Assembly: GCF_006149045.1 (NCBI RefSeq)
Contig: NZ_VBSN01000038.1
Coordinates: 124,001 to 188,000 of the forward strand
From: Dyadobacter flavalbus
GTDB lineage: Bacteria; Bacteroidota; Bacteroidia; Cytophagales; Spirosomataceae
Reading direction: 5' to 3'
DNA length: 64,000 bases
A program made the position numbers and the translations under genes. The notes under the pieces are model-generated. The model did no database searches. It was not told the origin of the DNA and saw only the letters and a list, made by a program, of their open reading frames with translations. Each line of letters starts with the position of its first letter. The stretch's first letter is position 1. This document shows positions 25,150 through 34,347 of the stretch, piece after piece.

Positions 25150-26532
25150 CTATTTTTCGAGTGTCATAAACAGGTTGTTAAGTGATTCCGCATAAGTGGG
25201 GTGTGCAAATACACCGTTAAGGATCTGATCGTACGTTACGCCGCCCATCATGGCCATCTGCAGAATGGTAACGATTTCTCCTCCTTGTTCGGCCAGAACG
25301 GAGGCACCCAGAATTTTGCCGGTTGCCGTATCAACAACAGCTTTCATCATGCCTCTTTCGTCGCCGGTTTCAATGGAACGTGCGACACTGCTGTTTTTCA
25401 GTGTGGCTACTTTCACGTTCAGTCCTTTTTCCTTTGCTTCCTGCTCCGTAATACCGATTCTGCCCAATTGCGGATCAATGAACATGCAGTAAGGCACCAT
25501 TCTGTCTTCCGTCGTCCTGTTTTCTTTATTGATGACATTGGCTGCAATGATCCGGTAATCGTCAAATGCAATATGCGTAAAAGCCGGTCCGCCTTTTACA
25601 TCGCCCAGAGCGTAAATGCCTTTTACATTGGTTTCCAGCTTCTCGTTTACTTTAACATAACCTTTGTTGTCGATCTCAATGCCGGCTTTTTCCGGCTTCA
25701 GTGCTGAGGTTTGCGGCTTTCTTCCGGCAGCAACAAGAATGTGTGTACATTCAATGGTGTTTTTCTCACCGTTACTTTCCACGCTGACCGTAATCCGGTT
25801 TTCGTTTTTTGAAACTGAAACGGCCTTGCTGTTGGTAAGCAGCCTGATGTTTTCCTCCGACAGAATTTTTGTTACATCTTCTGCAATATCCGCGTCTTCT
25901 CTCGATAATATACGTTCCGAAGGTTCCAGAATGGTAACTTTGCTTCCAAAGCGGCTGTACATTTGTCCGAATTCAAGACCAATGTATCCGCTTCCGATCA
26001 CAAGCAGCTGTTCCGGAATTTCGTTGAGTTCCATAATGGTTGTGGAAGTCAAGTATCCGGTTTCTTCAAGACCTTCAATGTCCGGAATCTCCGGTTTTTC
26101 ACCGACATTGATAAAGATCTGATCCGCAGTAAATAGTTCGGTATTGCCGTCATTCATGGTTATGCTCAATTCCTTTTCAGCAGTAAATTCGGCTGAACCG
26201 TAATACAGATCCAGGTTTTCTGTTTCAAGAATCCCTTTTTCGGAGTTTTCACGCATCATTTGAACAATGCTGTCTTTGCGCTTCAGAATGGCTGCAAAAT
26301 CCAGTTTTACAATTTCTGAAAAAACGCCAATATTCTTGTTGTGATACGCAGACCATACTGCTTTTGCAGATGCAATCATGGCTTTGGTAGGAGAGCAGCC
26401 GTCATTGACGCATGTGCCGCCAACCCATCTTTTCTCGATTAAAGCCGTTTTCAATCCCGCATTTGCAAGCTTTTTGGATAAAGGCGTTCCTGCCTGGCCG
26501 GAACCAATGACTATCGCATCATAATGTTTCAT
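25150..26532 (-). CDS. Class I pyridine nucleotide-disulfide oxidoreductase (mercuric reductase/lipoamide dehydrogenase-like)
   Basis: 460 residues, full length for the family. FAD Rossmann motif GSGQAG near residue 10, redox pair Cys41 and Cys46 (GGTCVNDGC), NAD(P)-binding GSGYIGLEFGQ in the middle, second FAD motif ALGDVKGGPAFTH, and a C-terminal dimerisation domain with His444-Pro-Thr and Glu449 (HPTYAE), the catalytic base pair. There is no extra N-terminal HMA domain and no C-terminal CC pair, so true mercuric reductase is unlikely. Soluble dehydrogenase of an unknown disulfide or quinone substrate is the safer call. It starts 16 bases after the DUF427 gene and is likely co-transcribed with it. 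Confidence 0.88.
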   Translation of the reverse strand: MKHYDAIVIGSGQAGTPLSKKLANAGLKTALIEKRWVGGTCVNDGCSPTKAMIASAKAVWSAYHNKNIGVFSEIVKLDFAAILKRKDSIVQMMRENSEKGILETENLDLYYGSAEFTAEKELSITMNDGNTELFTADQIFINVGEKPEIPDIEGLEETGYLTSTTIMELNEIPEQLLVIGSGYIGLEFGQMYSRFGSKVTILEPSERILSREDADIAEDVTKILSEENIRLLTNSKAVSVSKNENRITVSVESNGEKNTIECTHILVAAGRKPQTSALKPEKAGIEIDNKGYVKVNEKLETNVKGIYALGDVKGGPAFTHIAFDDYRIIAANVINKENRTTEDRMVPYCMFIDPQLGRIGITEQEAKEKGLNVKVATLKNSSVARSIETGDERGMMKAVVDTATGKILGASVLAEQGGEIVTILQMAMMGGVTYDQILNGVFAHPTYAESLNNLFMTLEK

Positions 26533-26548
26533 ATATAGAGGAAATTAA

Positions 26549-26830
26549 TTACTGCACAATTTTGACGCCTTTCCAGAATGCAACATAGCCTTTAATGTTG
26601 GCGGCAGCTTCCTTGGGTTCAGGATAATACCAGGCGGCATCCTTATTGATCGCACCATTAACGTTGATATGATAATAAGAAGCAATTCCTTTCCACGGAC
26701 AGGTTGTATGCGTTTCCGAGGTGGTAAAAAATTCTTTGTTAACAGCAGATTCAGGGAAGTAATGATTGTTTTCTACAACAACGGTTTCAGTACTGTCGGC
26801 TATGACTTGATCGTTCCAGATGGCTTTCAT
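26549..26830 (-). CDS. DUF427 domain protein
   Basis: I start this at the ATG at 26830 (MKAIWNDQVIADS), giving about 93 residues, the normal size of the family; the open frame continues upstream into the terminator region and ribF but with no resemblance to the family. Core motifs: AIWNDQVIADS, YFPESAVN, THTTCPWKGIASYYHI, and AAWYYPEPKEAAANIKGYVAFW. DUF427 proteins are small beta-rich folds of unknown biochemical role. The conserved Cys-Pro-Trp is notable next to a disulfide oxidoreductase gene 16 bases downstream. Those two may form an operon. Confidence 0.88.
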   Translation of the reverse strand: MKAIWNDQVIADSTETVVVENNHYFPESAVNKEFFTTSETHTTCPWKGIASYYHINVNGAINKDAAWYYPEPKEAAANIKGYVAFWKGVKIVQ

Positions 26831-26855
26831 TCGGGCAATGTTATGAGGTATACGT

Positions 26856-26892
26856 CCAATAATAATAAAAGCGTGCCTGTACAGACACGCTT
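26856..26892 (-). terminator. Intrinsic terminator of the ftsX-to-ribF operon
   Basis: On the minus strand AAGCGTG..CACGCTT (26869-26892, one G-U pair, inner CTGTACAG) forms a nearly perfect hairpin followed by TTATTATTATT. It lies 27 bases after the ribF stop and before the DUF427 start. Confidence 0.75.
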
Positions 26893-26918
26893 GAAGGATA
26901 TATTTGAAGAATGAGGCC

Positions 26919-27845
26919 TCAGGAAAAGAATGCCAGCGAATGCTGCTTGTCCACATTAATTTGCTGAACAAGCTTGTCGAGGCTGTCAAATTTTTGCTCC
27001 GGACGTAAATAATGCAACAATTGAAGTTTCAGATCTTCGCCGTAGATTTCCTTATCAAAATCAAACAAATGAGCCTCAATCGTTCTGATGCTGCCATCCA
27101 CAGTGGGTCTTACGCCGATATTCAGCATGGCATTATACCTTTTTTCCTGATGTGTCGCCCGGATAATGTAAACACCGTTTTGCGGAACAAGCTTGTAGGA
27201 TTCATGCAGAAACAGGTTTGCCGTTGGAAAACCGATTGTGCGTCCCAGCTGTTTTCCTTTCACAACCGTTCCTGAAAGCGTGTAAGGTCTTCCCAGCAAG
27301 TCATTTGCTTCGCTGATGTTGCCCGAATTCAGGGAATTGCGGATGCGGGAAGAACTGATCGCCATGTTTTCAATATCTTCTCTGGGAATCTCTTCTACTT
27401 CAAAGCCGTATTGCAGACTGTTCTTTTTCAGGAACTCAAAACTGCCTTCCCGGTTCCTGCCAAAACGGTGATCGTAGCCAATGACCAGCTTTTTAGTCCC
27501 GATTTTTTCAACAAGTATCTGCTGGATAAATTCGTCTGAAGATAATTCCGAGAATGCGCGGGTAAACGGAACAATGGCAAGATGCTGAATGCCCAGTTCG
27601 GAAAACAATTCTATTTTCTCGTCAATGGTGGAAAGCAGGTGGAGTCCCTGGCTGTCTTCGGAAACAACCGTACGCGGATGCGGCCAGAAAGTAAGAACAA
27701 CGGATTCGCCGCCCGACTGTTCACTGATTTCTTTAAGCCGGTTAAGTATTTTTTTATGTCCAAGATGAACACCGTCAAAAGTGCCGCTTGTTACGACGCC
27801 ATATTCCAGTTTATGAAAGGAATCCAGGCTGTGATAAATATTCAT
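26919..27845 (-). CDS. ribF: Bifunctional riboflavin kinase / FAD synthetase
   Basis: 308 residues, standard length. The N-terminal FAD synthetase domain has the nucleotidyltransferase motifs GTFDGVHLGHKKIL near residue 21, TFWPHP and GYDHRFGRNREG. The C-terminal riboflavin kinase domain has GTVVKGKQLGRTIGFPTANL and NIGVRPTVDGS, ending with the EIYGEDLKL.L.YLRPEQKF helix. It converts riboflavin to FMN and then FAD in the cytoplasm. Start overlaps the truB stop by four bases (ATGA). The genes upstream form a compact cluster that supplies basic cell functions. Confidence 0.97.
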   Translation of the reverse strand: MNIYHSLDSFHKLEYGVVTSGTFDGVHLGHKKILNRLKEISEQSGGESVVLTFWPHPRTVVSEDSQGLHLLSTIDEKIELFSELGIQHLAIVPFTRAFSELSSDEFIQQILVEKIGTKKLVIGYDHRFGRNREGSFEFLKKNSLQYGFEVEEIPREDIENMAISSSRIRNSLNSGNISEANDLLGRPYTLSGTVVKGKQLGRTIGFPTANLFLHESYKLVPQNGVYIIRATHQEKRYNAMLNIGVRPTVDGSIRTIEAHLFDFDKEIYGEDLKLQLLHYLRPEQKFDSLDKLVQQINVDKQHSLAFFS

Positions 27846-28543
27846 TCGTTGACTTCTAACTTCAGTTCCAATCTTTTCTGCTGAATGAAATCGGTCAGAT
27901 TCCAGGCATTCTTCAATTCAAATGCGCCGATGCGCGTTCTGCAGAGTGCGCTCATGTAAGCACCGCTGCCTGCTGCCAGACCAAAATCACGAACAATACT
28001 GCGAATATAAGTACCTTTTGAGCAAATGATCCTGAAATCAACTTCCGGAAAGCGGGCCGCATCTATTTCAAAAAGGGATATTTCCACATTTCGCTTCTTG
28101 ATTTCCACTTCCTCGCCGCGTCTTGCTTTTTTGTAAAGGCGCTCGCCATCAATCCTTAACGCGGAATAAACAGGCGGTATCTGTTCAATGTGGCCGATAA
28201 ACTTCAGACGGGCATTTTCCAGTATCTCCGGTGAAATATGTGCCGTTGGAAATTCGGCGTCAAATCCGGTTTCGAGATCAATGGAAGGAGTTGTTTTTCC
28301 AAGTACAAGCGTGCCGGTATATTCCTTTTCCTGCGCCTGAAATGTATCGATCTGTTTGGTTTTTTTGCCGGTACACAATATAAGCAGACCGGTAGCCAGC
28401 GGATCAAGCGTTCCGGCATGGCCTATTTTCCTGAATTTGCAGGCCCTTTTCAGCTTGTTGGCAACATCAAATGAAGTCCAGGTCAAAGGCTTGTCAATCA
28501 AAATGACTTCCCCTTCGTCCGGTTGGTTGTTATCGTTGTTCAA
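27842..28543 (-). CDS. truB: tRNA pseudouridine(55) synthase
   Basis: 233 residues, close to the shorter bacterial TruB forms. It isomerises U55 of the tRNA T-loop. Motifs: [15 protein letters not shown] near the start, [14 protein letters not shown] with the catalytic Asp, then [19 protein letters not shown] and [15 protein letters not shown]. The C-terminal PUA domain of larger forms is missing or very short; the protein ends [10 protein letters not shown]. It is translationally coupled to ribF by a four-base overlap and lies 35 bases after uppP. Confidence 0.96.
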   Translation of the reverse strand: MNNDNNQPDEGEVILIDKPLTWTSFDVANKLKRACKFRKIGHAGTLDPLATGLLILCTGKKTKQIDTFQAQEKEYTGTLVLGKTTPSIDLETGFDAEFPTAHISPEILENARLKFIGHIEQIPPVYSALRIDGERLYKKARRGEEVEIKKRNVEISLFEIDAARFPEVDFRIICSKGTYIRSIVRDFGLAAGSGAYMSALCRTRIGAFELKNAWNLTDFIQQKRLELKLEVNE

Positions 28544-28578
28544 ATCTTAATAAACAAGTTAAAGGTTCCGCTGAAAAT

Positions 28579-29358
28579 TTACACAATATCCAGCTTGTAA
28601 CCCGATGCAAGCAATCCCAGCAGAATCAAACCAAGAATAATGCGGTAATATCCGAAAACCTTGAAACCGTATTTGGTCAGAAAGCTGATGAAAAACTTGA
28701 TGGCAAGCATGGCCACCACAAACGCAACCAGATTTCCGATCAACAGCACTTTGATGTCTGTAGCCTGAATGGTATCGTACGTTTTGAGCAGTTTGTAACC
28801 GCCTGCCGCAGCCATGGTCGGAACGGCGAGAAAAAATGAAAATTCGGCTGCCTGCTTGCGCGACAATCCCTGAAGCATACCGCCGATGATTGTGGAAGCA
28901 GAACGGGAAACGCCCGGAATCATGGCGATGCATTGAAAAAAACCGATTTTTAGCGCATCAAAATAGGAGATTTCCCTATCTCTTGTATTCGGGTTGGCAA
29001 TCTTGTCAATAAAAACAAGTATAACGCCGCCAACCAGCAACGAAATGGCTACAACCACTACATTTTCGAGCATGGCATCAATAAAATCATTCAGCAAGAA
29101 ACCGATGACTGCGGCCGGAAGAAATGCAACGAAAAGTTTAAAATAAAAATCAGTAGATTGGAAAAACCGTTTCCAGTATAAAACCAGAACGGATAAAATG
29201 GCGCCGAACTGGATGTTAACGGTGAACATTTTGGTAAATTCCAGATGACTGATCCCCATAAAGGAGGAAGCAATAATCATGTGGCCGGTGGAAGAAACGG
29301 GCAAGAATTCGGTAATTCCTTCAACAATAGCTAAAATAATGGCTTGCCAGATACTCAT
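28579..29358 (-). CDS. uppP: Undecaprenyl-diphosphatase
   Basis: 259 residues, polytopic (about seven or eight spans). It dephosphorylates undecaprenyl pyrophosphate at the cytoplasmic membrane, recycling the lipid carrier for cell-wall synthesis and giving bacitracin tolerance. Signature motifs are [15 protein letters not shown] (residues about 14-28) and [14 protein letters not shown] (about 147-160), which hold the catalytic Glu, Ser, His and Arg. It overlaps the upstream DUF3098 gene by four bases. Confidence 0.97.
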   Translation of the reverse strand: MSIWQAIILAIVEGITEFLPVSSTGHMIIASSFMGISHLEFTKMFTVNIQFGAILSVLVLYWKRFFQSTDFYFKLFVAFLPAAVIGFLLNDFIDAMLENVVVVAISLLVGGVILVFIDKIANPNTRDREISYFDALKIGFFQCIAMIPGVSRSASTIIGGMLQGLSRKQAAEFSFFLAVPTMAAAGGYKLLKTYDTIQATDIKVLLIGNLVAFVVAMLAIKFFISFLTKYGFKVFGYYRIILGLILLGLLASGYKLDIV

Positions 29359-29570
29359 GAATTGGTGGGTTTACGTAAAATCGCCCAGAACTCAATGACA
29401 AAGCCGACAACGGTAATCAACGGGCCGAGCGTCAGGCCCAGAAAACCAAAGCCGAATTCTTCACTGTCAAACGTCATGATCAGAAAACCGCTTAATATGA
29501 CGGCAATACCGATCAGCATCATGGTGTAATTGGACGACGAAAATGGAAGTTCGTTTTTATTGTTATTCAT
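29355..29570 (-). CDS. DUF3098 small membrane protein
   Basis: 71 residues with two hydrophobic segments ([15 protein letters not shown] and [20 protein letters not shown]) separated by a short FDSEEFGFG loop. This matches the DUF3098 family, which in Bacteroidota sits between ftsX and uppP. No function is known. Placement suggests a role beside FtsEX/lipid-carrier turnover. Overlaps uppP by four bases and follows ftsX by 43 bases. Confidence 0.9.
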   Translation of the reverse strand: MNNNKNELPFSSSNYTMMLIGIAVILSGFLIMTFDSEEFGFGFLGLTLGPLITVVGFVIEFWAILRKPTNS

Positions 29571-29613
29571 TTTTATGGCTGTTTATGCGTTGATAAATTG
29601 TTGAAATCTGTCA

Positions 29614-30492
29614 TCAATACAGATCGTCCAGCGCCATTCTGAGGTAACGCGAAAGGGACTGGTAAGTACTGGATACGCCGATCAGTACGCCGAGAATCAG
29701 CACGATGGCGACAAGAATAACAAGCTTGTTGTATTCCTGCAGCATTGCCAGTCCTTCCACATTACGGACCGCAACCTGCTGCAGTACAATCAGTAAAACA
29801 CCCGCCAGGATTCCGCCGATCAGACCCTGAATGGCGCCGCGCATGACAAACGGTTTCTGTATAAATCCATTTGTTGCACCAACAAGCTGCATGCTCCGGA
29901 TCAGGAAACGCTGTGAATAAATGGCCAGTTTGATCGTATTATTGATAAGCAATACAATAATAATCAGCATGATCAGGGCGAAACTTGCCAGAACAATATA
30001 GATTTTCGTCACATTGCGGTTGATGTTGTCGGCCAGATTTTCCTGATATACAACTTCATAAACACCTTTTATTTTTTCAAGGTCTTTTTTGATCAGCTGC
30101 AATTTGGCTTCTTCAAAATAATCTTCCTGAATTTTGACGCGATAACTGTCACGCAAAGGGTTTTCGCCCAGAAACTCTGCAAAGTCCTCTTTGGTACCCT
30201 GGATAAATTCCTTGGCAGCTTCTTCTTTGGAAACAAAAATGATGGGCTGTGATTCTGCTGAAACAAGTACGTAAGGTTTTGCCTTGATAACACTGAGAAT
30301 GGAATCCTGGCCGGCTTTATTTACCTCTTTGTCAATGAAAATACGCACTTCTATATTTTCACGGATAATGGAAACCAGTTTTTTGGATTGGATCACCAGA
30401 AGTCCGCAAAAACCGATCAGGAACAATGCAGCCGTCAGGCTAATAACAATCATGGTATTGGGATAACTTCCAATCTTCTTTTTTTTAGGCAT
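29614..30492 (-). CDS. ftsX: Cell-division ABC transporter permease FtsX
   Basis: 292 residues. One N-terminal membrane span (TMIVISLTAALFLIGFCGLLVI), an extracytoplasmic domain of about 120 residues (about 50-165), then three more spans in the FtsX/MacB fold (ALIMLIIIVLLINNTIKL, then two near the C-terminus). Family marks include the charged N-terminus MPKKKKIGSYPN, REDIEVRIFIDKEV-like REN.EVRIFID, and QRFLIRSMQLVGAT. FtsX with FtsE activates peptidoglycan hydrolysis at division. No ftsE is in the window, as is common in Bacteroidota. Confidence 0.95.
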   Translation of the reverse strand: MPKKKKIGSYPNTMIVISLTAALFLIGFCGLLVIQSKKLVSIIRENIEVRIFIDKEVNKAGQDSILSVIKAKPYVLVSAESQPIIFVSKEEAAKEFIQGTKEDFAEFLGENPLRDSYRVKIQEDYFEEAKLQLIKKDLEKIKGVYEVVYQENLADNINRNVTKIYIVLASFALIMLIIIVLLINNTIKLAIYSQRFLIRSMQLVGATNGFIQKPFVMRGAIQGLIGGILAGVLLIVLQQVAVRNVEGLAMLQEYNKLVILVAIVLILGVLIGVSSTYQSLSRYLRMALDDLY

Positions 30493-30621
30493 AGCAGCGT
30501 AAAATTTCGCTTATCGTTATAGAGGATAAAACGATCAACAGCAAAAATAAGGATTAAAATCTTAAATGAGCGAACCGGAGCAATCCTTAACTATTTTTAA
30601 CTCTGTGGAAAAACGGGTGCC

Positions 30622-31218
30622 TCAATTTCTGCGGCCCATTTCGTCACGGATTTTGGCAGCTCTTTCGTAATCTTCCTTCGACAAGGCATCTTCCAGCATG
30701 CGCTGAAGTTCGTCATAAGCAAGGTCACGAAGCTGGTTTTTACCGGCTCCCGCGGTTTTAAGTGTTTCTCTCACGGCCTCTTCATCTTCATCCTCATCTT
30801 CGGACAACGAGCTGGAAACAATTCCGGCTTCGGACAAAATGGCTTCGTATGTATAAATAGGTATGTCAAAACGCAGACCGATTGCTATGGCATCCGAAGG
30901 CCGTGCGTCAATTTCAATTTCGCGCAGCGTGTCGGTACAAACGATTTTTGCGTAGAAAATCCCTTCTTTGAGATCTGAAATGACAATTTCCTTTAATGTA
31001 TAATTCATTCCGTCCGCAAATGACTTGAACAGATCATGCGTCATCGGACGGTTGGGAATAATGTTTTCAATCTGAACAGCGATAGCCTGGGCTTCAAATA
31101 CACCGATAATAATAGGCAGACGTCGGTTGCCTAATTCTTCTCCAAGAACCAGGGCAAAGGAACCCGCCTGTGACTGGCTTGGGGAAAGCCCCAGAATTTC
31201 TAACTTGATTTTTTTCAC
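30622..31218 (-). CDS. Bifunctional nuclease family protein with UVR motif
   Basis: 198 residues. Residues 1-135 are a BFN/DUF151 domain (LPIIIGVFEAQAIAVQIE, RPMTHDLFKSF, IDARPSDAIAIGLRF), linked by a strongly acidic stretch (SEDEDEDEEAVRE) to a C-terminal UvrB/UvrC (UVR) motif (LQRMLEDALSKEDYERAAKIRDEMGRR). Founding members of the BFN family degrade RNA and DNA; the UVR motif mediates contacts in UvrBC repair. The combination is common in Bacteroidota. No signal peptide. It is separated by 129 bases from ftsX and may have its own promoter in the 0.35 kb upstream spacer. Confidence 0.92.
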   Translation of the reverse strand: MKKIKLEILGLSPSQSQAGSFALVLGEELGNRRLPIIIGVFEAQAIAVQIENIIPNRPMTHDLFKSFADGMNYTLKEIVISDLKEGIFYAKIVCTDTLREIEIDARPSDAIAIGLRFDIPIYTYEAILSEAGIVSSSLSEDEDEDEEAVRETLKTAGAGKNQLRDLAYDELQRMLEDALSKEDYERAAKIRDEMGRRN

Positions 31219-31566
31219 GTTAAACTAAATGCAGTAGAATTGTTTTAATTGCAATGAACTGTGCTTGCGTTCTGTAATGATTGCTCCTGTAAGCAAGCTA
31301 CTTTTAAAATCCTGATATCTGAATTGATAGTCAATGCATTAACATCCGGATAATAGAAAGTGTTCCTTGCTTTTCACATCATGGATATGAATGAAGGTGC
31401 AAAAATAAATAACCCATGCTGCATAAAAAAATACAGTATGGGCTAAAAACGGGTTTTACAATATTTAATTTTAACTATTGCTGTTAAAACTCTGATTTAT
31501 AAGCTACTTCTTCAATAATAAGATAAAATTTACAGCTTAATTAATTAAAATAAAGCAAATGAACGC
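31219..31566. other. Intergenic region with the etfA terminator
   Basis: A 348-base AT-rich spacer between etfA and the bifunctional nuclease, both on the minus strand. Apart from the hairpin listed below, no gene or repeat was seen; the promoter of the nuclease gene should be in the left half. Confidence 0.5.
31400..31442 (-). terminator. Probable intrinsic terminator of etfBA
   Basis: CCCATGCTG (31413-31421) pairs with CAGTATGGG (31434-31442) with one G-U. On the minus strand the stem is followed by the T-rich TTATTTATTTTTG. It lies about 125 bases after the etfA stop. Confidence 0.55.
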
Positions 31567-32541
31567 TTATTTCAGCTTTTTTGCAGCTTCGGTAAGTCTG
31601 GGCAAAATCTCGAAGATATCACCGACAATGCCGTAATCCGCAGCCTTGAAAAAGGGCGCTTCCGGATCCTTGTTGATCACAACAATGCATTTGGAACCAT
31701 TTACGCCGGCAAGATGCTGGATCGCACCGGAAATCCCGCAGGCAATGTACAGATTTGGCGCAACCTTGATCCCGGTCTGGCCGATGTGTTCATGATGCGG
31801 ACGCCAGTCAAGATCGGAAACGGGTTTTGAGCATCCTGTTGCAGCGCCGAGTGCACGGGCTAAATCCACCAGCGGCTGCCAGTTTTCAGGGCCTTTCATG
31901 CCGCGTCCGCCGGAAACAATGATATCCGCTTCGGTCAGTGAAAGTTCGGTATTTGCCTTTTCAACCTGCACGACGGTGGCCTTGAAGTCATCTTCACGGA
32001 ATGCCGGTGAGAAAGGAACGATTTCAGCGTTTTCGGTTGCGACGGCATTTTCATCCATTTCAATGACATTCTTTTTGACAACCAGAATCTTGATTTCCGA
32101 ATGGATCTGCGTTTTTGCAAATGCTTTACCGGAAAATACGCTTCGCGTTACGGTGAAAACGCCATCGGTTTCCGGAAGCTGCGTAACGCCGGAAACAACC
32201 GCAGCTTTCAGTCGTGCGGCTGCGCGTGCCGCCATGGCATCGCCCAACCCTGATTTGGCAAGAATGACCACTTTGCTGTTTTCCTGCTGAACAGCCTGCA
32301 CCAGAATGTCGGCATATGCCATGCTGTTTTCATGTTCCAGCTTCTGATCTGTTGCATGCAGCACTTTTGCAGCACCATATCTTCCGGCTTTTTCCAGTTC
32401 GGATGCATCGGCACTTCCAATGGCCAGTACAATTGCCTTTCCACCGGTTTTTTCCGCAACTTTGGCGCCGTAAGCAATGGTTTCCAATGATGTTTTTTTA
32501 ATTGAACCGTTTTCCAGTTCTATATATATCAGGACTGACAT
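31567..32541 (-). CDS. etfA: Electron transfer flavoprotein subunit alpha
   Basis: 324 residues, standard size. It forms a heterodimer with EtfB, holding FAD and passing electrons from acyl-CoA dehydrogenases to the quinone pool. Seen: the N-terminal adenine-nucleotide alpha-hydrolase-like fold ([11 protein letters not shown]), and the C-terminal FAD domain with [48 protein letters not shown] and [11 protein letters not shown]. Acts in the cytoplasm. It follows etfB by 33 bases on the minus strand and ends about 0.35 kb before the nuclease gene. Confidence 0.97.
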   Translation of the reverse strand: MSVLIYIELENGSIKKTSLETIAYGAKVAEKTGGKAIVLAIGSADASELEKAGRYGAAKVLHATDQKLEHENSMAYADILVQAVQQENSKVVILAKSGLGDAMAARAAARLKAAVVSGVTQLPETDGVFTVTRSVFSGKAFAKTQIHSEIKILVVKKNVIEMDENAVATENAEIVPFSPAFREDDFKATVVQVEKANTELSLTEADIIVSGGRGMKGPENWQPLVDLARALGAATGCSKPVSDLDWRPHHEHIGQTGIKVAPNLYIACGISGAIQHLAGVNGSKCIVVINKDPEAPFFKAADYGIVGDIFEILPRLTEAAKKLK

Positions 32542-32574
32542 GTTCTTTTATTTTAATGGTAAAAAAATCAGTGA

Positions 32575-33312
32575 TTAAAGAACCTTCGCTTCCGTTTGCA
32601 AAAGTCTTATCAGCGTTTCTGCCTCACTGGCCGGAATCATTTTGCACGCACCTTTTGGTGCAGGCAAGGTATATTTTTCAGGCGTTGTCAGGACTTCCGA
32701 TCCAACAGATTCCACTACATTCAGCGGTTTGGTCCTGGCCGTCATGATGCCGCGCATGTTCGGGATTTTCCATTCGGCAATCGGTTCCTGGCAGCCCAGT
32801 ACCAGCGGCAGTGATACTTTCAGAATTTCATTTCCGCCGTCTATTTCTCTGGTGATGGTTGCATTGTTCCCATCCAGGTCCAGCTTCATAACCGGCGAGT
32901 AGGAGGGGATTCCGAGCATTTCACCAACAAGCCCGTGAACAACCCCGCTGTTGTAATCAATCGATTCACGGCCCATCAGGATCAGGTCATAATTATTCTG
33001 CTTTGCGATATGTGCAATCTGAAGTGCTGTAAAATAGGAATCCAGCGGTTCTGCGTTCACACGAATGGCATCATCGGCGCCGATGGCAAGGGCTTTCCTG
33101 ATCTGCGGATCGGCTTCGGCGCCGCCCACATGCAGTACGGTCAGTGTGCCTCCAGACTGTTCCCTGATTTCCACTCCGCGTGCCAGTGCATAATCATCAT
33201 ACGGCCCGATGATGTATTGTATTCCGTTTTTGTTTAGCTTGGTGTCGTTATCTGTAAAGGCTATTTTAGCGGTTGTATCCGGTACATTGGTTATACAAAC
33301 GAGTATTTTCAT
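32575..33312 (-). CDS. etfB: Electron transfer flavoprotein subunit beta
   Basis: I start at the ATG at 33312 (MKILVCITNVPDT), giving 245 residues as expected for EtfB; a longer frame to 33396 has no family match. Motifs: YALARGVEIREQ, GADDAIRVN, and the signature around LVGEMLGIPSYSPV and REIDGGNEILKVSLPLVLGCQEPIAE, with ANIRGIM-like PNMRGIMTARTKP. It binds AMP and completes the EtfAB dimer. Divergent from the TPR-like gene at 33406, so a promoter region of about 90 bases is shared. Confidence 0.96.
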   Translation of the reverse strand: MKILVCITNVPDTTAKIAFTDNDTKLNKNGIQYIIGPYDDYALARGVEIREQSGGTLTVLHVGGAEADPQIRKALAIGADDAIRVNAEPLDSYFTALQIAHIAKQNNYDLILMGRESIDYNSGVVHGLVGEMLGIPSYSPVMKLDLDGNNATITREIDGGNEILKVSLPLVLGCQEPIAEWKIPNMRGIMTARTKPLNVVESVGSEVLTTPEKYTLPAPKGACKMIPASEAETLIRLLQTEAKVL

Positions 33313-33405
33313 GGTCATGTGGTTATGAATGGTAACACTTCTGAGAATAACTTTGTCCTCGCAATTTACGTAAAAACTTAAATAGTATGCAAGCATAATA
33401 ATACC

Positions 33406-33732
33406 ATGAAAAACTCCCTGCTCGAAAATTTACTGGCATTTTACAACGAAGATCCCGGCGATCCGTTCAATATATATGCGCTTGCCATGGAGTATGCCAA
33501 AAGCGATCCGGCCAAAGCCGCACAGTTTTACAACCTGCTGCTGACGGAGCATGGCGCTTATTTGCCGACCTATTATCATGCAGCAGCTTTTTTTGCATTG
33601 CAAGATAAAGTGGAACAGGCTGATGAAATTTACCGGAAAGGCATTGAACTGGCTCTTTTTCAAAAGAATAATAAAACTCACCAGGAATTGTTGCGGGCTT
33701 ACCGGAATTTTCTGGATGAAATGGATGATTAA
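33406..33732 (+). CDS. Small TPR-like protein
   Basis: 108 residues, all-helical, with about three tetratricopeptide-like hairpins: PFNIYALAMEYAKSDPAKAAQFYNLLL, then YLPTYYHAAAFFALQDKVEQADEIYRKGIELA. The A/G-Y-A spacing matches TPR repeats, which bind partner proteins or peptides. It has no signal peptide, so is cytoplasmic. It stands alone, divergent from etfB. I know no specific function. Confidence 0.8.
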   Translation: MKNSLLENLLAFYNEDPGDPFNIYALAMEYAKSDPAKAAQFYNLLLTEHGAYLPTYYHAAAFFALQDKVEQADEIYRKGIELALFQKNNKTHQELLRAYRNFLDEMDD

Positions 33733-33902
33733 GTCATTTCATTTGAATTTGGTCATTGTTGCTAAAAACCGTACCTTTAAAAACTAGTAAGAGTTACTGC
33801 ATTTCGACCGGATTTCGGTTAACACTTTTCCTCAGCACAGGTTAGTTATAAGTATATTGTGGAGTTCCCCATTATTGAGGGTAAAATTATTCGTTAAAAT
33901 TT

Positions 33903-34259
33903 ATGGAAAAGGAATTATATATTCCACTTGTTGTAAAGTGGGCCCAGGCTCATGGATTCAAAGACATTCAGGCAAATATGGAAGGGTATGAAATCCCGAA
34001 ATCCTATGAAAGAGCTGCGGACAATATCAAATTCACACCCGATGTTACCGGCGTGAACATGTTTAACCGTCATTATCTTGAAGTTTCGGTTAAAACAGAT
34101 CAGCTTCGCGGCAGCATCAGCAAATGGAAACTGCTGAGCGAACTGGCAGGAATGAAAGGCGCAAAACTTTACCTGATGGCGCCAAGAGGGCACGTAAGGT
34201 TTACACGCGAACTGATCGACCAGTATAATATTCCTGCAGAGGTTGTTAAAATTGACTGA
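33903..34259 (+). CDS. Unknown 118-residue protein, possible nuclease-like fold
   Basis: Not recognised as a named family. The protein is soluble. Residues about 45-75 read FTPDVTGVNMFNRHYLEVSVKT, with a PD followed after 12-14 residues by a strand ending in Lys, followed by SKWKLLSELAGMKGAKLYLMAPRGH. This order (acid, beta-strand, Lys, helix, strand) resembles the core of PD-(D/E)xK nuclease-fold proteins, though the canonical E-x-K is not exact (E-V-S-V-K). It could be an inactive or substrate-free relative. It lies 170 bases after the TPR-like gene and ends at a perfect hairpin. Confidence 0.7.
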   Translation: MEKELYIPLVVKWAQAHGFKDIQANMEGYEIPKSYERAADNIKFTPDVTGVNMFNRHYLEVSVKTDQLRGSISKWKLLSELAGMKGAKLYLMAPRGHVRFTRELIDQYNIPAEVVKID

Positions 34260-34287
34260 AAACCAGAAATTAGCCTGTATATAGGTT

Positions 34288-34324
34288 TCAGGTGTTGTTA
34301 TGAACGTTTCATAACAACACCTGA
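34288..34324. terminator. Bidirectional hairpin terminator between convergent genes
   Basis: A 17-bp stem: bases 34288-34304 are the exact reverse complement of 34308-34324, with a three-base loop. It is placed between the 118-residue protein (plus) and the oxidoreductase (minus). The flanking T runs are short, so termination may rely on the stem. Confidence 0.7.
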
Positions 34325-34347
34325 TTTCAAATCATGTATCTTACTTC

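Noticed and set aside
25150..26532. Mercuric reductase
   Set aside because: The redox cysteines are those of the whole superfamily; there is no HMA domain, no C-terminal Cys pair and no merR/merT neighbour.
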